DNA from: Gnetum montanum
Taxonomy: Eukaryota > Streptophyta > Gnetopsida > Gnetales > Gnetaceae
DNA length: 62,000 bases
Direction: 5' to 3'
NCBI GenBank assembly: GCA_015680685.1
Contig: MNCI01015910.1
Span: 1,042,592-1,104,591 of the forward strand
Shown here in pieces: positions 10,161-21,445 of this stretch; within the stretch, counting starts at the first letter, position 1; each line of letters opens with the position of its first letter. The notes under the pieces are model-generated. The model was not told the origin of the DNA, searched no databases, and saw only the letters and a list, made by a program, of their open reading frames with translations. The position numbers and the translations under genes were made by a program.

Positions 10161-11066
10161 TGATGAATCATGGATTGGCTATGTTGATTAGGCCCCATCA
10201 ACTAAGCCCCGTCTACTAGGCCTCATCTATTAGGCCCCATCAACACATGATTTGATGCATTGACATGGCCCCATTGATGTAGTATCTATTTTTACCTATA
10301 AATACATTCTCACCCATCATGTTTATAGCATGTTTTGTCATAGTTGTAGGAGAGCTCTTGTAGTTTCTTTTCCCTAGAGTTAGAATATTTCCCAAGTGCC
10401 CATAGTAGGAGTCATTGAGTGTAAGGATCTTTTTTTAAGCATTGTTGTACCTAAGCATAACAATGTGTGTGGCAATAAAGATGAGTTTTTCGATAAAATT
10501 TATAGCACTTTGGCTAGACTAAATATTTTCTTTATGCATTTAATGTCTTTAGTAATTTCATTTAATGCTTTAAGTAATTAAATAATTAATTAGGCTAAAC
10601 TGAGCTAGATTAAATAGTGATTAATTAAGAACATAAGTACAACCACTTCGAGCATGCACAAGATGCTTGGTAATCCCAATAATACTTAATGTTTGGTAAC
10701 CCAACAATGTTATACATGTTCAAGATGTGTACAGAAAGTGGGATTAGATGCTTATGTTAGGATTAGTTAGGTATTGTTTAGTTAGTTAAATTAAATTAGC
10801 AATTATACTTCATTCCTTTCATCCTTTATCTTAACCATCCAACACATAAAACATAAAAATAATAAAAGTCATACACCTCGATTACACTTAACCATACCTT
10901 TTCATATCACAAGTGTAATTGGTAAGAAAATGGATGACTATTACGGCAAGTTCACTTCTTAGAGACTAGTGTACTAGAAGATATAGAGGCCACATAATTT
11001 GATCAGGTCATGTGTGACCACTTAGTGATTCATATGGTTGGATGTAGCTATATTTGCTACTTATCA
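10161..11066 (+). repeat. Element B 5' LTR (906 bp)
   Basis: Starts TGATGAATCATGG and ends TTATCA just before the primer site. Contains the word array (10185-10285), TATAAATA at 10297-10304 and AATAAAGA at 10474-10481. It aligns with the 3' LTR throughout; the terminal Gly/Thr-rich motif GGTTGG[AG]TGTAG recurs near both ends. Confidence 0.88.
10185..10304 (+). promoter_or_regulatory. U3 word array and TATA box of element B 5' LTR
   Basis: Five to six variants of an ACTAGGCCCCATC-like word in tandem (TTAGGCCCCATCAAC, CTAAGCCCCGTC, CTACTAGGCCTCATC, TTAGGCCCCATCAACA, ATGGCCCCATTGATG), then CCTATAAATACA. The 3' LTR equivalent is at 20605-20693. Confidence 0.65.
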
Positions 11067-11086
11067 TTAGCATTATTGTTGGGGAT
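11067..11086 (+). promoter_or_regulatory. Element B primer-binding site, decayed
   Basis: TTAGCATTATTGTTGGGGAT follows the 5' LTR and matches the element A site with transitions. It confirms plus orientation. Confidence 0.7.
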
Positions 11087-13440
11087 TCTTTTTATTTAAA
11101 AAATGCACTATCTAGGCATGATGAAAATCATTACCATTTTTGGACAAACCCTAAGGTCAAAAATCATTCTAAAAATAAATATAATAATTTAAGCACACTG
11201 ATAACTTATTCTAATTTCATAGTGTATTCTTCTCAAAAGTGTGATGATACTAAACCACCAATGCCTCAAGAATGTAGGGTGGTATATACTCATCCAGATG
11301 AATATATGCTTGACTTCACCTTCATCTTTCATCAAGATGAACAATTGTGGTGGCGAGATATGGAGGGAAACATTGTAATGCCTCTTGATCGATCTATGCC
11401 TAGGATTTTGCTCCAAAATCTTATGAGGTTAGGCATCCAAAATCTTCAAGAAGAGTATGTTCTACATGACCATGACTATTAGGACTAAGTAGGAGAGATC
11501 AACACTAGGAGAAACCCCATGAGGCTTTGGAGGGAAAATGCTTCACCAATCCCTTGTTCCTACTGAACCAAAACAAAAATGAGGATCCTCCCTCTGGGGG
11601 TTCTCAATATGAAGATTCTTCATCCCTTAATATTGGTGATGGGGGCTTGAACCTAAAGCTGTAGTCCACTATCAATAATCTAGGTTTAGGGAAAAGTGGT
11701 AGTGAAAGTAGGGGCTTGGGCAAGCAGCAAGATGATAAGAAAGTTGACAAACATGGCTATGACAAGCATAGAGAAGGTGGTAGATACCATGGTGGTGGCA
11801 GTTATCCTTCCTCTTTTTCCTCTTCATCTGCATATTCTTCTTTCTTTTTTGGTTTTGATAAACACTATAGAAAGGCCAATTGTGATGAAAGTGAATAGTA
11901 GGACAACAATGATAATCGCAAAGACTACCATGAATGAAGGGGTAGTAAAGGATATCATAGGAATTATCAAGATAATGATGATGATGAGCCTTTATAAGTA
12001 ACTTGGAGTATGCTAAATATTGCAAAGGCAATGAAAATTTCAACCAAGCATGTGAAAGATAGTTGGATCAAGAAACTTGACATGAATAGTATTCCTAGAT
12101 TTGAGTGGGGATATAACTCTAATATGCAAACACATCTTCAAGCCTTTCACAATGCCTATGCCTTACAAAATATTGAAAATGATTGGCAAAAATTAAAGCT
12201 ATTCCATAGGACACTCATCAAGAAAGCCAAAAGCTAGTATCGATCCTTACAGCTAGAATTCATTCGTAGGTGAAGTACAATGCTAGAGCTATTCAATGAT
12301 AAATATTAGAAGTACTCTCAAGTGTCTAATGTTAGAAGGTAGATCTAAGGATGGAAGTAAGGAACACATGAACCCTTGGACGTTGCAATGGAAAAATACT
12401 ATTCTCTCATACACTAATGCCTTGGCCATGGTTATTCTCAACGGGAACAACTTCACCACATCTTAGATGGACTTAGATAAAAAAAAAAAGAAGAACTCTT
12501 GGGGTTTATGCCCAAGGAAGACTATTAGAACTTAGAGCCCATTAGATCCAAAGGTTGATGGAGCAGGTAGTAAAAGAAGAAGGAGAACTAAGGAAACAGA
12601 AAAGTGCTAAGGAATATAACAGGGATCCTATCATTAGAAAAAGAGAGGTCCAATGTTGCAACAATGAGGAGGATTCACCACTTGATGAGATGGTGTAGTG
12701 AAAAACCTTACTAATCCAAAAATCTATTTTTGATATATCGGTGAAGGTTGATAAATTATGGGACTCTTTGGATGAAAAATTACACACAACTTTAAAAATC
12801 ACAAAAGAATCAAGAGAGCAAAGTAGTGACTATAACCACAAGACATGGTAAGAAGTTGAATGTGCCTACCAAAGGGGTAAGGGCAAGGTTGTGGTAGTAG
12901 AAGAGGTTGTGGAGTCAGAATCAGATGACTATGGTGGGTGTGACATCTACCAATACGAACATCCTAAAGGATGTTACCTTGTCTTGTCACACTTATAGGA
13001 GTTTGGGATATATGTGCTAAATCCTAAACTAGCAAGAAAGTAAGCACCCAGAAGATTGCCTTATCCTCAATGTAATCCAAGGTAGTTCCACCACAAACAA
13101 CAAGCATATTATCCAAGTGGAGCTCCACCATAACTAGCACCAATAGTGGAAACACCCATAGTCATGGGGGATGCTATCACCAAGTTAGTAGTACCCTTAT
13201 AGGTAGCTAGATCCATATAGATACTATGTTCAACAATCGATGTCTCAGTGTGACTCTTCTAGTCATGCTTCTTTTCAGCACCACTACTACCCTCCAGAGT
13301 GTCATAATACTCATTCTCCATCTACTAAAGGGGAAACCCCATATCCATATCACCCTTCTCATCCTTTAGTAGATGCTCCTCCACCCTCAACCCAATTACC
13401 TTCTGCTTCATCTATGTAGGGTGAAATTCCACCATAGCTA
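11087..13440 (+). pseudogene. gag: Element B gag, degenerate
   Basis: Begins with an N-terminal module that is well preserved in 11240-11480 (CRVVYTHPDEYMLDFTFIF, then FHQDEQLWWRDMEGNIV and LLQNLMRLGIQ), also present in D. A Lys/His/Gly/Ser-rich linker follows (11700-11900), then the capsid-like core at 12100-12480 (NDWQKLKLFHRTLIKKAKS; HCLGHGYSQREQLHH), then a zinc-knuckle-like CDIYQYEHPKGC near 12940, where the second Cys has become Tyr. The C-terminal tail is Pro/Tyr/Gln-rich. Stops are common, including a TAG in the C-terminal motif MQGE where A retains CAG. Packages element RNA in related active elements. Confidence 0.78.
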
Positions 13441-13699
13441 TAACAACGTAACACTACTAGGGCTATCAACTTATAGCCAGCTTTTCAACCAAGTGGTTTG
13501 AAGCCTAGATCCTGAAAATGCCCATTATTTCAACCCAATAGTCCTCCAAATTCCTCATAGACTAATGTAGGTAGCTGCCCTATATCTCCATCATTCTCTA
13601 CATTAAATCCTTTTGAAAGCCCTTCAAATCAAATGCCTCCTAAGATTCACACTACCATGTTAACCCACATTGTATCTAATTAGATTACGGTTGGAAACC

Positions 13700-14160
13700 T
13701 TCCTAGTAAAAGATCTAACCCTAGAAGTCCTCTCATCTATGTGCAAATCGCTAAACATGAGCCATGCAAAGCTCTTCTTAGTTTAGGTTTTGGCATCAAT
13801 CTAATTTCCCATGACATGTACAAAGCATGGAACTTTTTGCCTCTCAAGAAGAGCAATATCCATCTAGAATTGCCAAACCATTCAATGACTACTCCTTTGG
13901 GACTTATGCAAGACATTGTGACCACTATTTGTGGGTGGTCCTATCCTACCAATTATCTGGTGATCAATGTTGACAACTACAAGGGAAACTTTCCAATTAT
14001 TATGGGAAGGGCATGGTTAGCACTATTGATGTGAAAATGGGCATCAAAGATCTCTCCTTGAAAATTTTCAAGGAGAATGAATTTGGAAAGATCGTGCAAA
14101 AGAGAGTTCAATGCATTACATACAATGATATCAGGTGCAACTCTATGTAAGAACTCTAGT
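13700..14160 (+). pseudogene. Element B aspartic protease, degenerate
   Basis: PLIYVQIAKHEPCKALL is followed by SLGFGINLISHDMYKAWN, where retropepsins have a D-S/T-G-x motif; here the Asp and Ser are replaced. The block GNFPIIMGRAWLAL closes the fold. One frame stays open from 13741 to 14034. It lies between gag and RT, as expected. Confidence 0.8.
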
Positions 14161-14199
14161 CTGTTAAGAGAACATCATCAAAGCATGCAGATAGTATGC

Positions 14200-15960
14200 C
14201 AATGAATTTGAAGTTCAAATGTTCCTGTACATAGTAGCCACAAAATAGAAGGGCACCTAGTGGCTAACAACTAATCTTGGAAGAGGCACACTTTGCATGG
14301 AACCTATTGAGATTTTGGCATGTGCCTATATTGAAAGCATGGATAAACTAAAGAAAGTTCATTACCAACTCTCTAATAATGCAAATGATGATATCTATTG
14401 GAGAGAGCTGGAAATCCCTAAAATTTTTTAAAAAGATCCCTTAGAGTTAAAAGCTCTACCTACTAGCATGAAGTATGCATTTTTGACAAATGGAAAGCTA
14501 ATAATAATCAATGTCAATCTTACTCTTGAAGAAAAATAGATGCTATTAAAGATGGTCAACACATGGCTAACAACCTTTACTTGGCCATATCCTAAACTCG
14601 CAAGGATTGATCCTAGGATATGTTAGCATCGTATTTACACTAATTTAGCCATGAACCCAAAGATGTAGCTGCAATGATGGTTGAATCCCAAATTGAAGTA
14701 GATCAATAAAGAAGAAATCAAAAAACTCCTCAAGGTAGGGTTTATCTATCCCATTGTAGATAGTGAGTGGGTTAGTCTACTTTTGATTGTGCCAACGAAA
14801 GATGGAAAGTAGCAACTTTACATCAACTTATGGCTGTTGAACATGGCAACATTCAAAGATAACTTTTCATTGCCATTTGTGGATCAATTATTACATACTA
14901 GATAGTGCCTTTTGGTATGTGCAATGCTATTGCAACATTCCATATTCAACAACCATAATGGAATGCATTTATGCCATATAATTTGATGCATCTATTCCAT
15001 ATGCAAAAGTATGTGCAATGCGATTGCAACATTCCAACTCTTGGTCTTGAGCATTTTTTAGCAACAAATTAGTTGCGAGGTTGAAGTCTTCATGGATGAA
15101 TTCTCCACCTATGGTGCCAGATTTGAGCAAGCCTTGGGCTACCTTAAGAAAGTGCTTAAAAGGTGTGTGGAGATAAAGCTTTAGCTTAATTGGAAAAGGA
15201 GCCATTTGATGAACCAAGAGAATATTGCACTAGGGCACAAAATTTCTCAAGTAGAGATCAAGGTGGATCCTGAAAAGGTAAGGATCATCCAAGAAATAAC
15301 ATATCAACTAAAAACTATTAAAGAAGTTCTGTCATTCCTTTGACACATTGGCTACTACCAACAATTCATAGAGAATTTCTCTAAAATGGCAAAACCATTG
15401 GTCAAGCTAACAAAGAAAGATGTTCCATTCATTTAGATTAAAGAATGCAAAAATGCATTCCAGAGCCTCAAGAAGAAGCTTGTAGAGACTCCAATTCTAC
15501 AAGCACCTAACTAGTCCAAACCATTTCATATAATGATAAATGCATCAAATTATGCCTTTGGAGTCATGCTTACATAGTTGATGACAAAAAATGTCCATAT
15601 TACATCCACTACACAAGTTGAAGCATTGAGGGTGCATAGTTGAATTACACCACAACAGAGAAAGAACTAATTATGGTGGTGTAGGCTCAAGAGAAGTTTA
15701 AGCATGATGTGCTTGGATACAAAGTATTTGTCCACACTGACCACTATTCCATTCACTTCCTCATGAATAAGCCAATGGTAAGCTCCCCTATCCTATGGTG
15801 GTTGGTGATCTTGTAGGAGTTCAATCTTACCATGGTAGATCAAAAGGGAACTAAGAATGTGGCTTCTAACCACTTGTTTTAGTTATGATGGGATAACAAA
15901 GAGGAGGAGAGCCCGCTCTTTGACCAATCTCTTGATGAACTCCTATTTTTTGATGCAATA
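14200..15960 (+). pseudogene. pol: Element B reverse transcriptase-RNase H, degenerate
   Basis: The RT start is recognisable (WVSLLLIVPTKDGK, NLWLLNMATFKDNFSLPFV), but the palm block LDGYxGYNQI is missing and replaced by rearranged sequence containing a duplicated 27-bp segment (14912-14939 and 15010-15037). The catalytic block survives as EVFMDEFSTYG near 15090, a change in the second Asp. Thumb and RNase H follow (FIENFSKMAKPLVKLTKKD; LKKKLVETPILQAP; LNYTTTEKELIMVV; HSIHFLMNKPMVSSP), ending near 15960. No integrase zinc finger or DDE core was seen beyond this point. Confidence 0.8.
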
Positions 15961-16995
15961 AATGAACAAGTGCCCTTGGTTGTTTCCAAGCTTGGAAAAG
16001 ATTCAAATCTTTGAAAAGCATGTGGATTCAAGGAGATTCAACACTCTTTGTACCTCTCTAATTACTTAAGTGCAAGTGTGTTTTTCATGAATTTCTTATT
16101 GTTTCATGTCGATCAATAATAGGAAGTTGAATAAGTCTTTGCATGGTGTGTTTTAATTCAAAAATTCTAAAAAAATGAAAAATTATGGGAATTCAAAGAA
16201 TATTCCTTAGAAAAAATAAATGGGCTCTAAGCACTAGTTATGAGACTAGAAAGACATGTTACCCATGCCTGAAGGTCCCCTCTAACTAAGGCCCTTTCTC
16301 ACTTCCTACTTCTCTTTTCTTCTCAAATAAGAAATGGTGGTTATCCTTGGAAGCATTCTTGTGTCTCAAGGAGGTGGATCAGTCCTAGAGTAATGATGCA
16401 AAATCACTAAAAGTGGTTGGTTTTAGTCTAGACTAACGTTGAACTTTATCAGGTCATTTAACAATGATTCTCACAAGGGACTTCATGTGACCATGATTGG
16501 GACATCCATTCCATTCTCTATAACATCCATATATGCTCTCCATAACTCACCTAACTAATAGTTTTTATGTTTTTGTTTCATGTCTTAGTTTGATATGTTA
16601 AAATTCCTAAATAGGTTCTCTAGGTTGGTTCTTAACTATTCATAATCATTAATCAACTATGGGGCCCATGGACTTTTTATTCGAGGATATGCAAGGGCAA
16701 AAAGGGAATGTGCTACTATGGGGAGGACCTAGTTGCATATATCATGATTTATTTAGTTAATTTTCTTACCTTTAGACATTCATGCAATCAAAATCTTTTG
16801 TGCACCCCATTGTGCATCCAACTCTATGCTGCATAAGGCATTCTTCTTCATCAAATCTTCTTCTCTACTCATGCCTCAATTTTTTGAATATCGAAACCCT
16901 CTTCCAATAATTTCATCATGTTCTTGGCTTTTTGGGCTTCAATTTGACCTTAGTTTTGTTCAAAAAATCCTTATATTTCTTAAATTTTAAAAATA
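15961..16995 (+). other. Element B spacer between pol and internal promoter
   Basis: No coding region supported. Blocks are shared with D (42140-42660) and E (57870-58400), for example a CTAACTAAGGCCCTTTCTC block at 16277-16300 and TATGGGGAGGACC at 16720. In D these blocks lie downstream of integrase, so in B integrase has been lost from between RNase H and this spacer. Confidence 0.6.
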
Positions 16996-17072
16996 AAATA
17001 GTGTTTAACAATTTCATCAACTTGATCTCGTCGACTAGGGCTCATTGACGTAGCCTAAAAATTCTATAAGTA
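16996..17072 (+). promoter_or_regulatory. Element B internal promoter-like array and TATA box before the third ORF
   Basis: TCGTCGACTAGGGCTCATTG and ACGTAGCC (17028-17055) repeat the words of this element's own LTR array (GTCTACTAGGCCTCATC; TTGACGTGGACCCATC). They are followed within about 10-15 bp by CTATAAGTACC (17064-17074). About 430 bp further on the third ORF begins. The layout copies the LTR U3 (word array then TATA) and suggests a separate start site for the third ORF. Compare 41828-41955 and 24101-24200. Confidence 0.55.
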
Positions 17073-17497
17073 CCACCAAATACTTTGAAATTTTTTGTCA
17101 TTTTCTTCAAAACAAGAGGGGAGTTTTTGCAATTTTCAAAGCCCAAAAACTTCCAGAGCCCATAACGTTCGTACCATTTATCTAAATCACTTTGTTATTT
17201 GATCCTATAGCTACCAAAGATAACCTCTTAGTCATGGGGGCCACAAACCTTAAGGTTTTTAATGAAAATTTTTCAAAATTATTCTAACTCCTCAAAAGAG
17301 TTAATGAATAAAATAATATTAAACCATCAATTTTTAAGAGTTTAACCCTTCCAAAAAACTTTGGTAAAATTACTTATTAATATGAAAATAATATTAAAAT
17401 AATAAACCAAGCCATGATCACAACTTAGCCAAGTGTAACTACCCTAAGAGATAAGGTATTTTCGAATGTTTCAAAGCTACACATTAAGTGGTAATCC

Positions 17498-20345
17498 TTG
17501 GTCATGTTGTAATTATAGATGGCACCTATACCAGAATGCTTGTAGGAAGGAGAACCATCACAACCAAGGGACAAACAATCCAGAACTAGAAGGGGCTAGG
17601 AAGAACAAGCTTAGGAGTAGATAGCAGAAACTCACATAATGGGATCTCTTCAAGAGAAATCCAAAGTGAAATCTATTTGATAGATTCCAAAAGAAGAGGC
17701 TGAAACTGAAAAATCCCAAATAGGAGAGGCACTAGAGCCCGTACCAAGACTTGAGGTCACATTGACACAATCTTGCCTAGACACAATCAAGCCTTTTGAT
17801 GTCCAACGCTCAATTCTCCAAGAACTAAACTTTCAACCATTCCTGGTACATGCTCCATTAGAAGTCAACACACAATTACAAAGCTCTCCCATGTGGTTGA
17901 TTATCACTACCAATGGGGAGTGGTACATGGAAGGTAGGAGCTGTTGTGAGAATTAAGGACATTCACGTGTCTTACTCGACAGAAGCAATTATGCAAGCTC
18001 TTGGTTTACCTTTTCTAGCACCCATTTGGTAGAAATATCAATGCAAGTAAATCTTGAGATTAAAAGGAAGTGGACCCAATGATGTTGTGGAATTAACTGT
18101 AAGGAGTTTAATGCACTCACACTGACAAAGTGAATATACTTCCAAATAGAGGCCTATCACCTCAATTCGATGGTGAGGCTCAATAAGGTGATAGCCTTCT
18201 CTGCCTGTGCCTATGCTACTCTAAGTGAAAAATTCCCTATTAACCTTCCATAGCTAATTTATCTAGAGAAAAAGAAGTGCTTCAAGGAGAATGAACATGG
18301 AAAAAAAGCCCTACCATTTCCATGATTTATTAGAAAACTTTGTAAAAGGGTAGAGATAGCCTACTATGCCAATGATACTTTCAAGCATACTCCCATCACC
18401 TTCTAGTCTGAAATGATGAAGGATAAGATCCTTATTGTATAAAAAAAATTAGAGTAGTAGCCACCACCTCCACCACCCACTCAAAAAACAATGCTGGAGG
18501 CCCATGCAACCATTGAGCACCTACACAAAATCTGAGCAGCTCTGAAATGAGAAAGAGTGGTGAGTAGGAATAAGTGATGGGGACCCATTTGTGTACTATC
18601 TTGTAATGAGTCACCTTAACAAAGTAGCTTGAATGATAATCTAGATTGAGGAAGGTGGACCAATATTCTCAACCCAAAGAATGCAATTGCATGCAAGGTC
18701 AAATCCTAATGCCCGAGAGATGATGGTGTTTCTCTTGCAACAAAAAAAATTTCAAAATTCTCTGGGAATGTCACTACCTTTTGGTGTGCTTGGAGGAGGT
18801 GAAAGGAGAAAATGTATTGGTAATGCAACACCAAGAACAAGAGATAGAAACAAAAGTGGTTGTTGACAGAATCGCTAAAGCTATGAATGCACCTGCAACA
18901 CTTGTACTAGATTTTTTTGCATTCAAAGATGTGAAAACATCAAAAGGGACTATTAGCAAAAGATTGAGTGCAGTCTAGTCAGAAGAGTTGCTAGAAAAAC
19001 TAGTGGAAATAAGGAAACTAATTCTGGATATCTTTGATTTTTTAGATAATATCACCGCAACCCAGTCAAAGTTACTTGAAGCAAAGGGCAATTGCATGAT
19101 TCTAGAAGGATAACCCAAAATACCTTGAGTACAAAATTGATGCTTGATCATGGAGGTTACTGAATTAAGAGCCTGTCTTGCTAATCTTGCACTCCTCAAC
19201 CCTGCATTAACAAGAGATGAAGTTTTTCAATAGCTTTAAGAAAGATTCAAATATGTTGAGGTAAGGATGGTGATGAATGTCTTTGGCTAGTCCATGGTCG
19301 AGGCCAAAACATATTCAATTTAAAAGGACTTAGTCTAGGTGCATTAAGAGAATGAGATGCTGACTGTAGAAAATCATCACCTATAAAATGTTGATGTGTA
19401 GAAACAACAAATGCAAGAACTCACCCATCAACAATAGGAGCAACTAGCCAAGGTGAATAATGGGCTTAGAAGATTGACAGTGGAGAATAGAAGTCTCTCT
19501 ATGAAGAAGTTCATGCCTTAAGCCAAAAATTTGTAATTGAGATTGTTGCTTAAAAGAATGAGACACTTAAATTTTAGAGAGTCAAGAACCACTACAAATA
19601 TTAGATTGGCCTACATAAAGAAGTTAATGAAAGACACATCCAAATGGCTAAGGAAAAAGTCAATGAGATCCTCCAGTAACTTCAGCAAGGAAAAGAAGTG
19701 TGACAACCTATCATTGATGGGATAGATGCCTACAACAAAGTGGAGATTCACATGGAGGAGTGGCAAATAGAAGAGATGACTAAATATATAGATCTTGCCA
19801 ATCTTTGATATGTAAACTTGGCAATGCTGACTATTGGATGACCATCCTTAAAGTTAGAAAAGTAGGTAGCTAGTTCGTACTTGCTGTACAAGGCAAAGTT
19901 CAAGCATCATAAGGAGACCAAGAAAAAGCTTGAGACTACAAACATTGAACTTAGAGTTCTCAAGGCAAGATTTACTGATTAGAGATGAATTGCTGAGAAC
20001 CTAGCCAAAAGAATGAATGACTACTAGGAATTGCAAAATGCAATCAAGGAATTCAACATCGAATGCAAATAATTTCTTCTTGGTTTGTCACTATCAAGGA
20101 GTTGTTTCCAATAATGGCCCATCCTTGGAATGTACCCATTCTAACCCACATTGGCAAAGCTATGTGGATCATGCACTATCTTAGGAGTAAGGAGGAGAAC
20201 ATGAAAGCACTATTGGATGCTTTTCATCTTCCACTGGAAGTTGTAGCAACTACAAGATAGCCACAATAGCCTCAACCACAACATGTGCCTAAAGTAGGAG
20301 AAGGTGCCTTAGAACCTTAAGAACCTCCCTCACCTAGGACTATTT
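17498..20345 (+). pseudogene. Element B third ORF (Athila-type, post-pol), degenerate
   Basis: Long decayed coding region between pol and the 3' LTR, the position of the env-like ORF of Athila elements. The N-terminal part reads TQSCLDTIKPFDVQRSIL and SSPMWLIITTNGEWYMEG, closely matching D (41176-40961). A domain resembling the plant retroelement 'putative transposon protein' type follows: KVIAFSACAYATLSEKFPIN, then LPFPCFIRKLCKRVEIAYY near 18310-18370. Next come HQEQEIETKVVVD (18781-18978) and a Lys/Glu/Leu-rich coiled-coil C-terminal half (19000-20260). Function unknown. Family assignment is by motif recall, not alignment. Confidence 0.62.
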
Positions 20346-20576
20346 AATCTCACTTATTATCTTCATGCCATTAAAGGAATTTTGTCTGTAATTTTATCCT
20401 GGTGTTCAATTTTGTAGTTCTAAACACCAAAAAAATTTATAATGATTGTATATCCATACCCTTGGGCACTTAGTGTTTGTTTTTGTTTGTTTATGTTTTT
20501 CATATGTTTGTCATCAATCAATAATTCCATACCTTTCTAAATTTGTAAAGAACTTGAGGATGAGTTTTCATTCAAT

Positions 20577-20586
20577 CGTGGGGGTA
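20577..20586 (+). promoter_or_regulatory. Element B polypurine tract
   Basis: CGTGGGGGTA lies directly before the 3' LTR start TGATGAATC. The 15-20 bases upstream (GAGTTTTCATTCAATC) are also conserved in E. Confidence 0.75.
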
Positions 20587-21440
20587 TGATGAATCATGGA
20601 TTGGCTACATTAACTAGGCCCTATCGACACATGATTTGATGCATTGACGTGGACCCATCGATGTAGTGTTTTTGTTTTTTTTGCTTATAAATATATGTTC
20701 ACCCATTGTGTTTATAGCATGTCTTGTCATAGTTGTAGCGGAGCTCTTACAATTTCTTCTCCCCAAAGTTAGAATCTTTCTAAAGTGCTTGTAGTAGGTG
20801 TCATTGAGTATACAAATCTTTATTCAAGCTCTATAGTACCTTAGCACGGTAGTGTGTGTGGGAATAAAAAAGAGCTTTCTAATAAACCTTGTAGTACTTT
20901 GGCTAGATTAAATATTTTCTTCATGCATTGAATGTTTTCAATAATTTTATTAAGTAATTAAATAATTAATTAGGCTAAACTAAGCTAAATTAAGTAGTAA
21001 TTAATTAAGCACATAAGTACAAACACTTTAAGCATGCACATGATGCTTGGTAATCCTATTAATGCTTAACATTTGATAATCCAACAATGTTATACATGTT
21101 CAAGATGTGTACAAACAATGGGATTGGATGCTTATGTTAGGATTAGTTAGATATTGGTTAGATTAAATTAGCAATTAGATTAATTCATTTCTTTCATCCT
21201 TTATATTAAGCAACCAACACATAAAACATAAAAATAATAAAAATCATATGCCTTGATTACACTTAATCATACCTTTGGATACACAAGTGTAATTGGGAAG
21301 ATAACAAATGATTGTTAGGGCAAGTTCACTTCCTAGAGACTAGTGTACCAGAAGACATAGAGTCCACAGAATTTAACTAGATCATGCATGAATGCTTAGT
21401 GATTCGTATGGTTGGGTGTAGGGGTACTTGCTGCTCATTA
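20587..21440 (+). repeat. Element B 3' LTR (854 bp)
   Basis: Starts TGATGAATCATGG and ends CTCATTA (the canonical end CA decayed to TA), followed by the ACTTG target duplication. The word array is shorter than in the 5' LTR (20605-20668), and TATAAATA is at 20686-20693. Confidence 0.9.
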
Positions 21441-21445
21441 ACTTG

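Larger units (their letters stand above)
10161..21440 (+). mobile_element. Element B: Athila-like Ty3/gypsy retrotransposon with both LTRs (11.28 kb)
   Basis: Two related LTRs (10161-11066 and 20587-21440), primer site, gag, protease, RT-RNase H, spacer, internal promoter-like array, third ORF and polypurine tract, flanked by identical 5-bp duplications ACTTG (10156-10160, 21441-21445). Integrase was not found after RNase H. The LTRs have diverged visibly and all ORFs carry stops, so this is an old insertion, but younger than G, which it splits. Confidence 0.92.
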
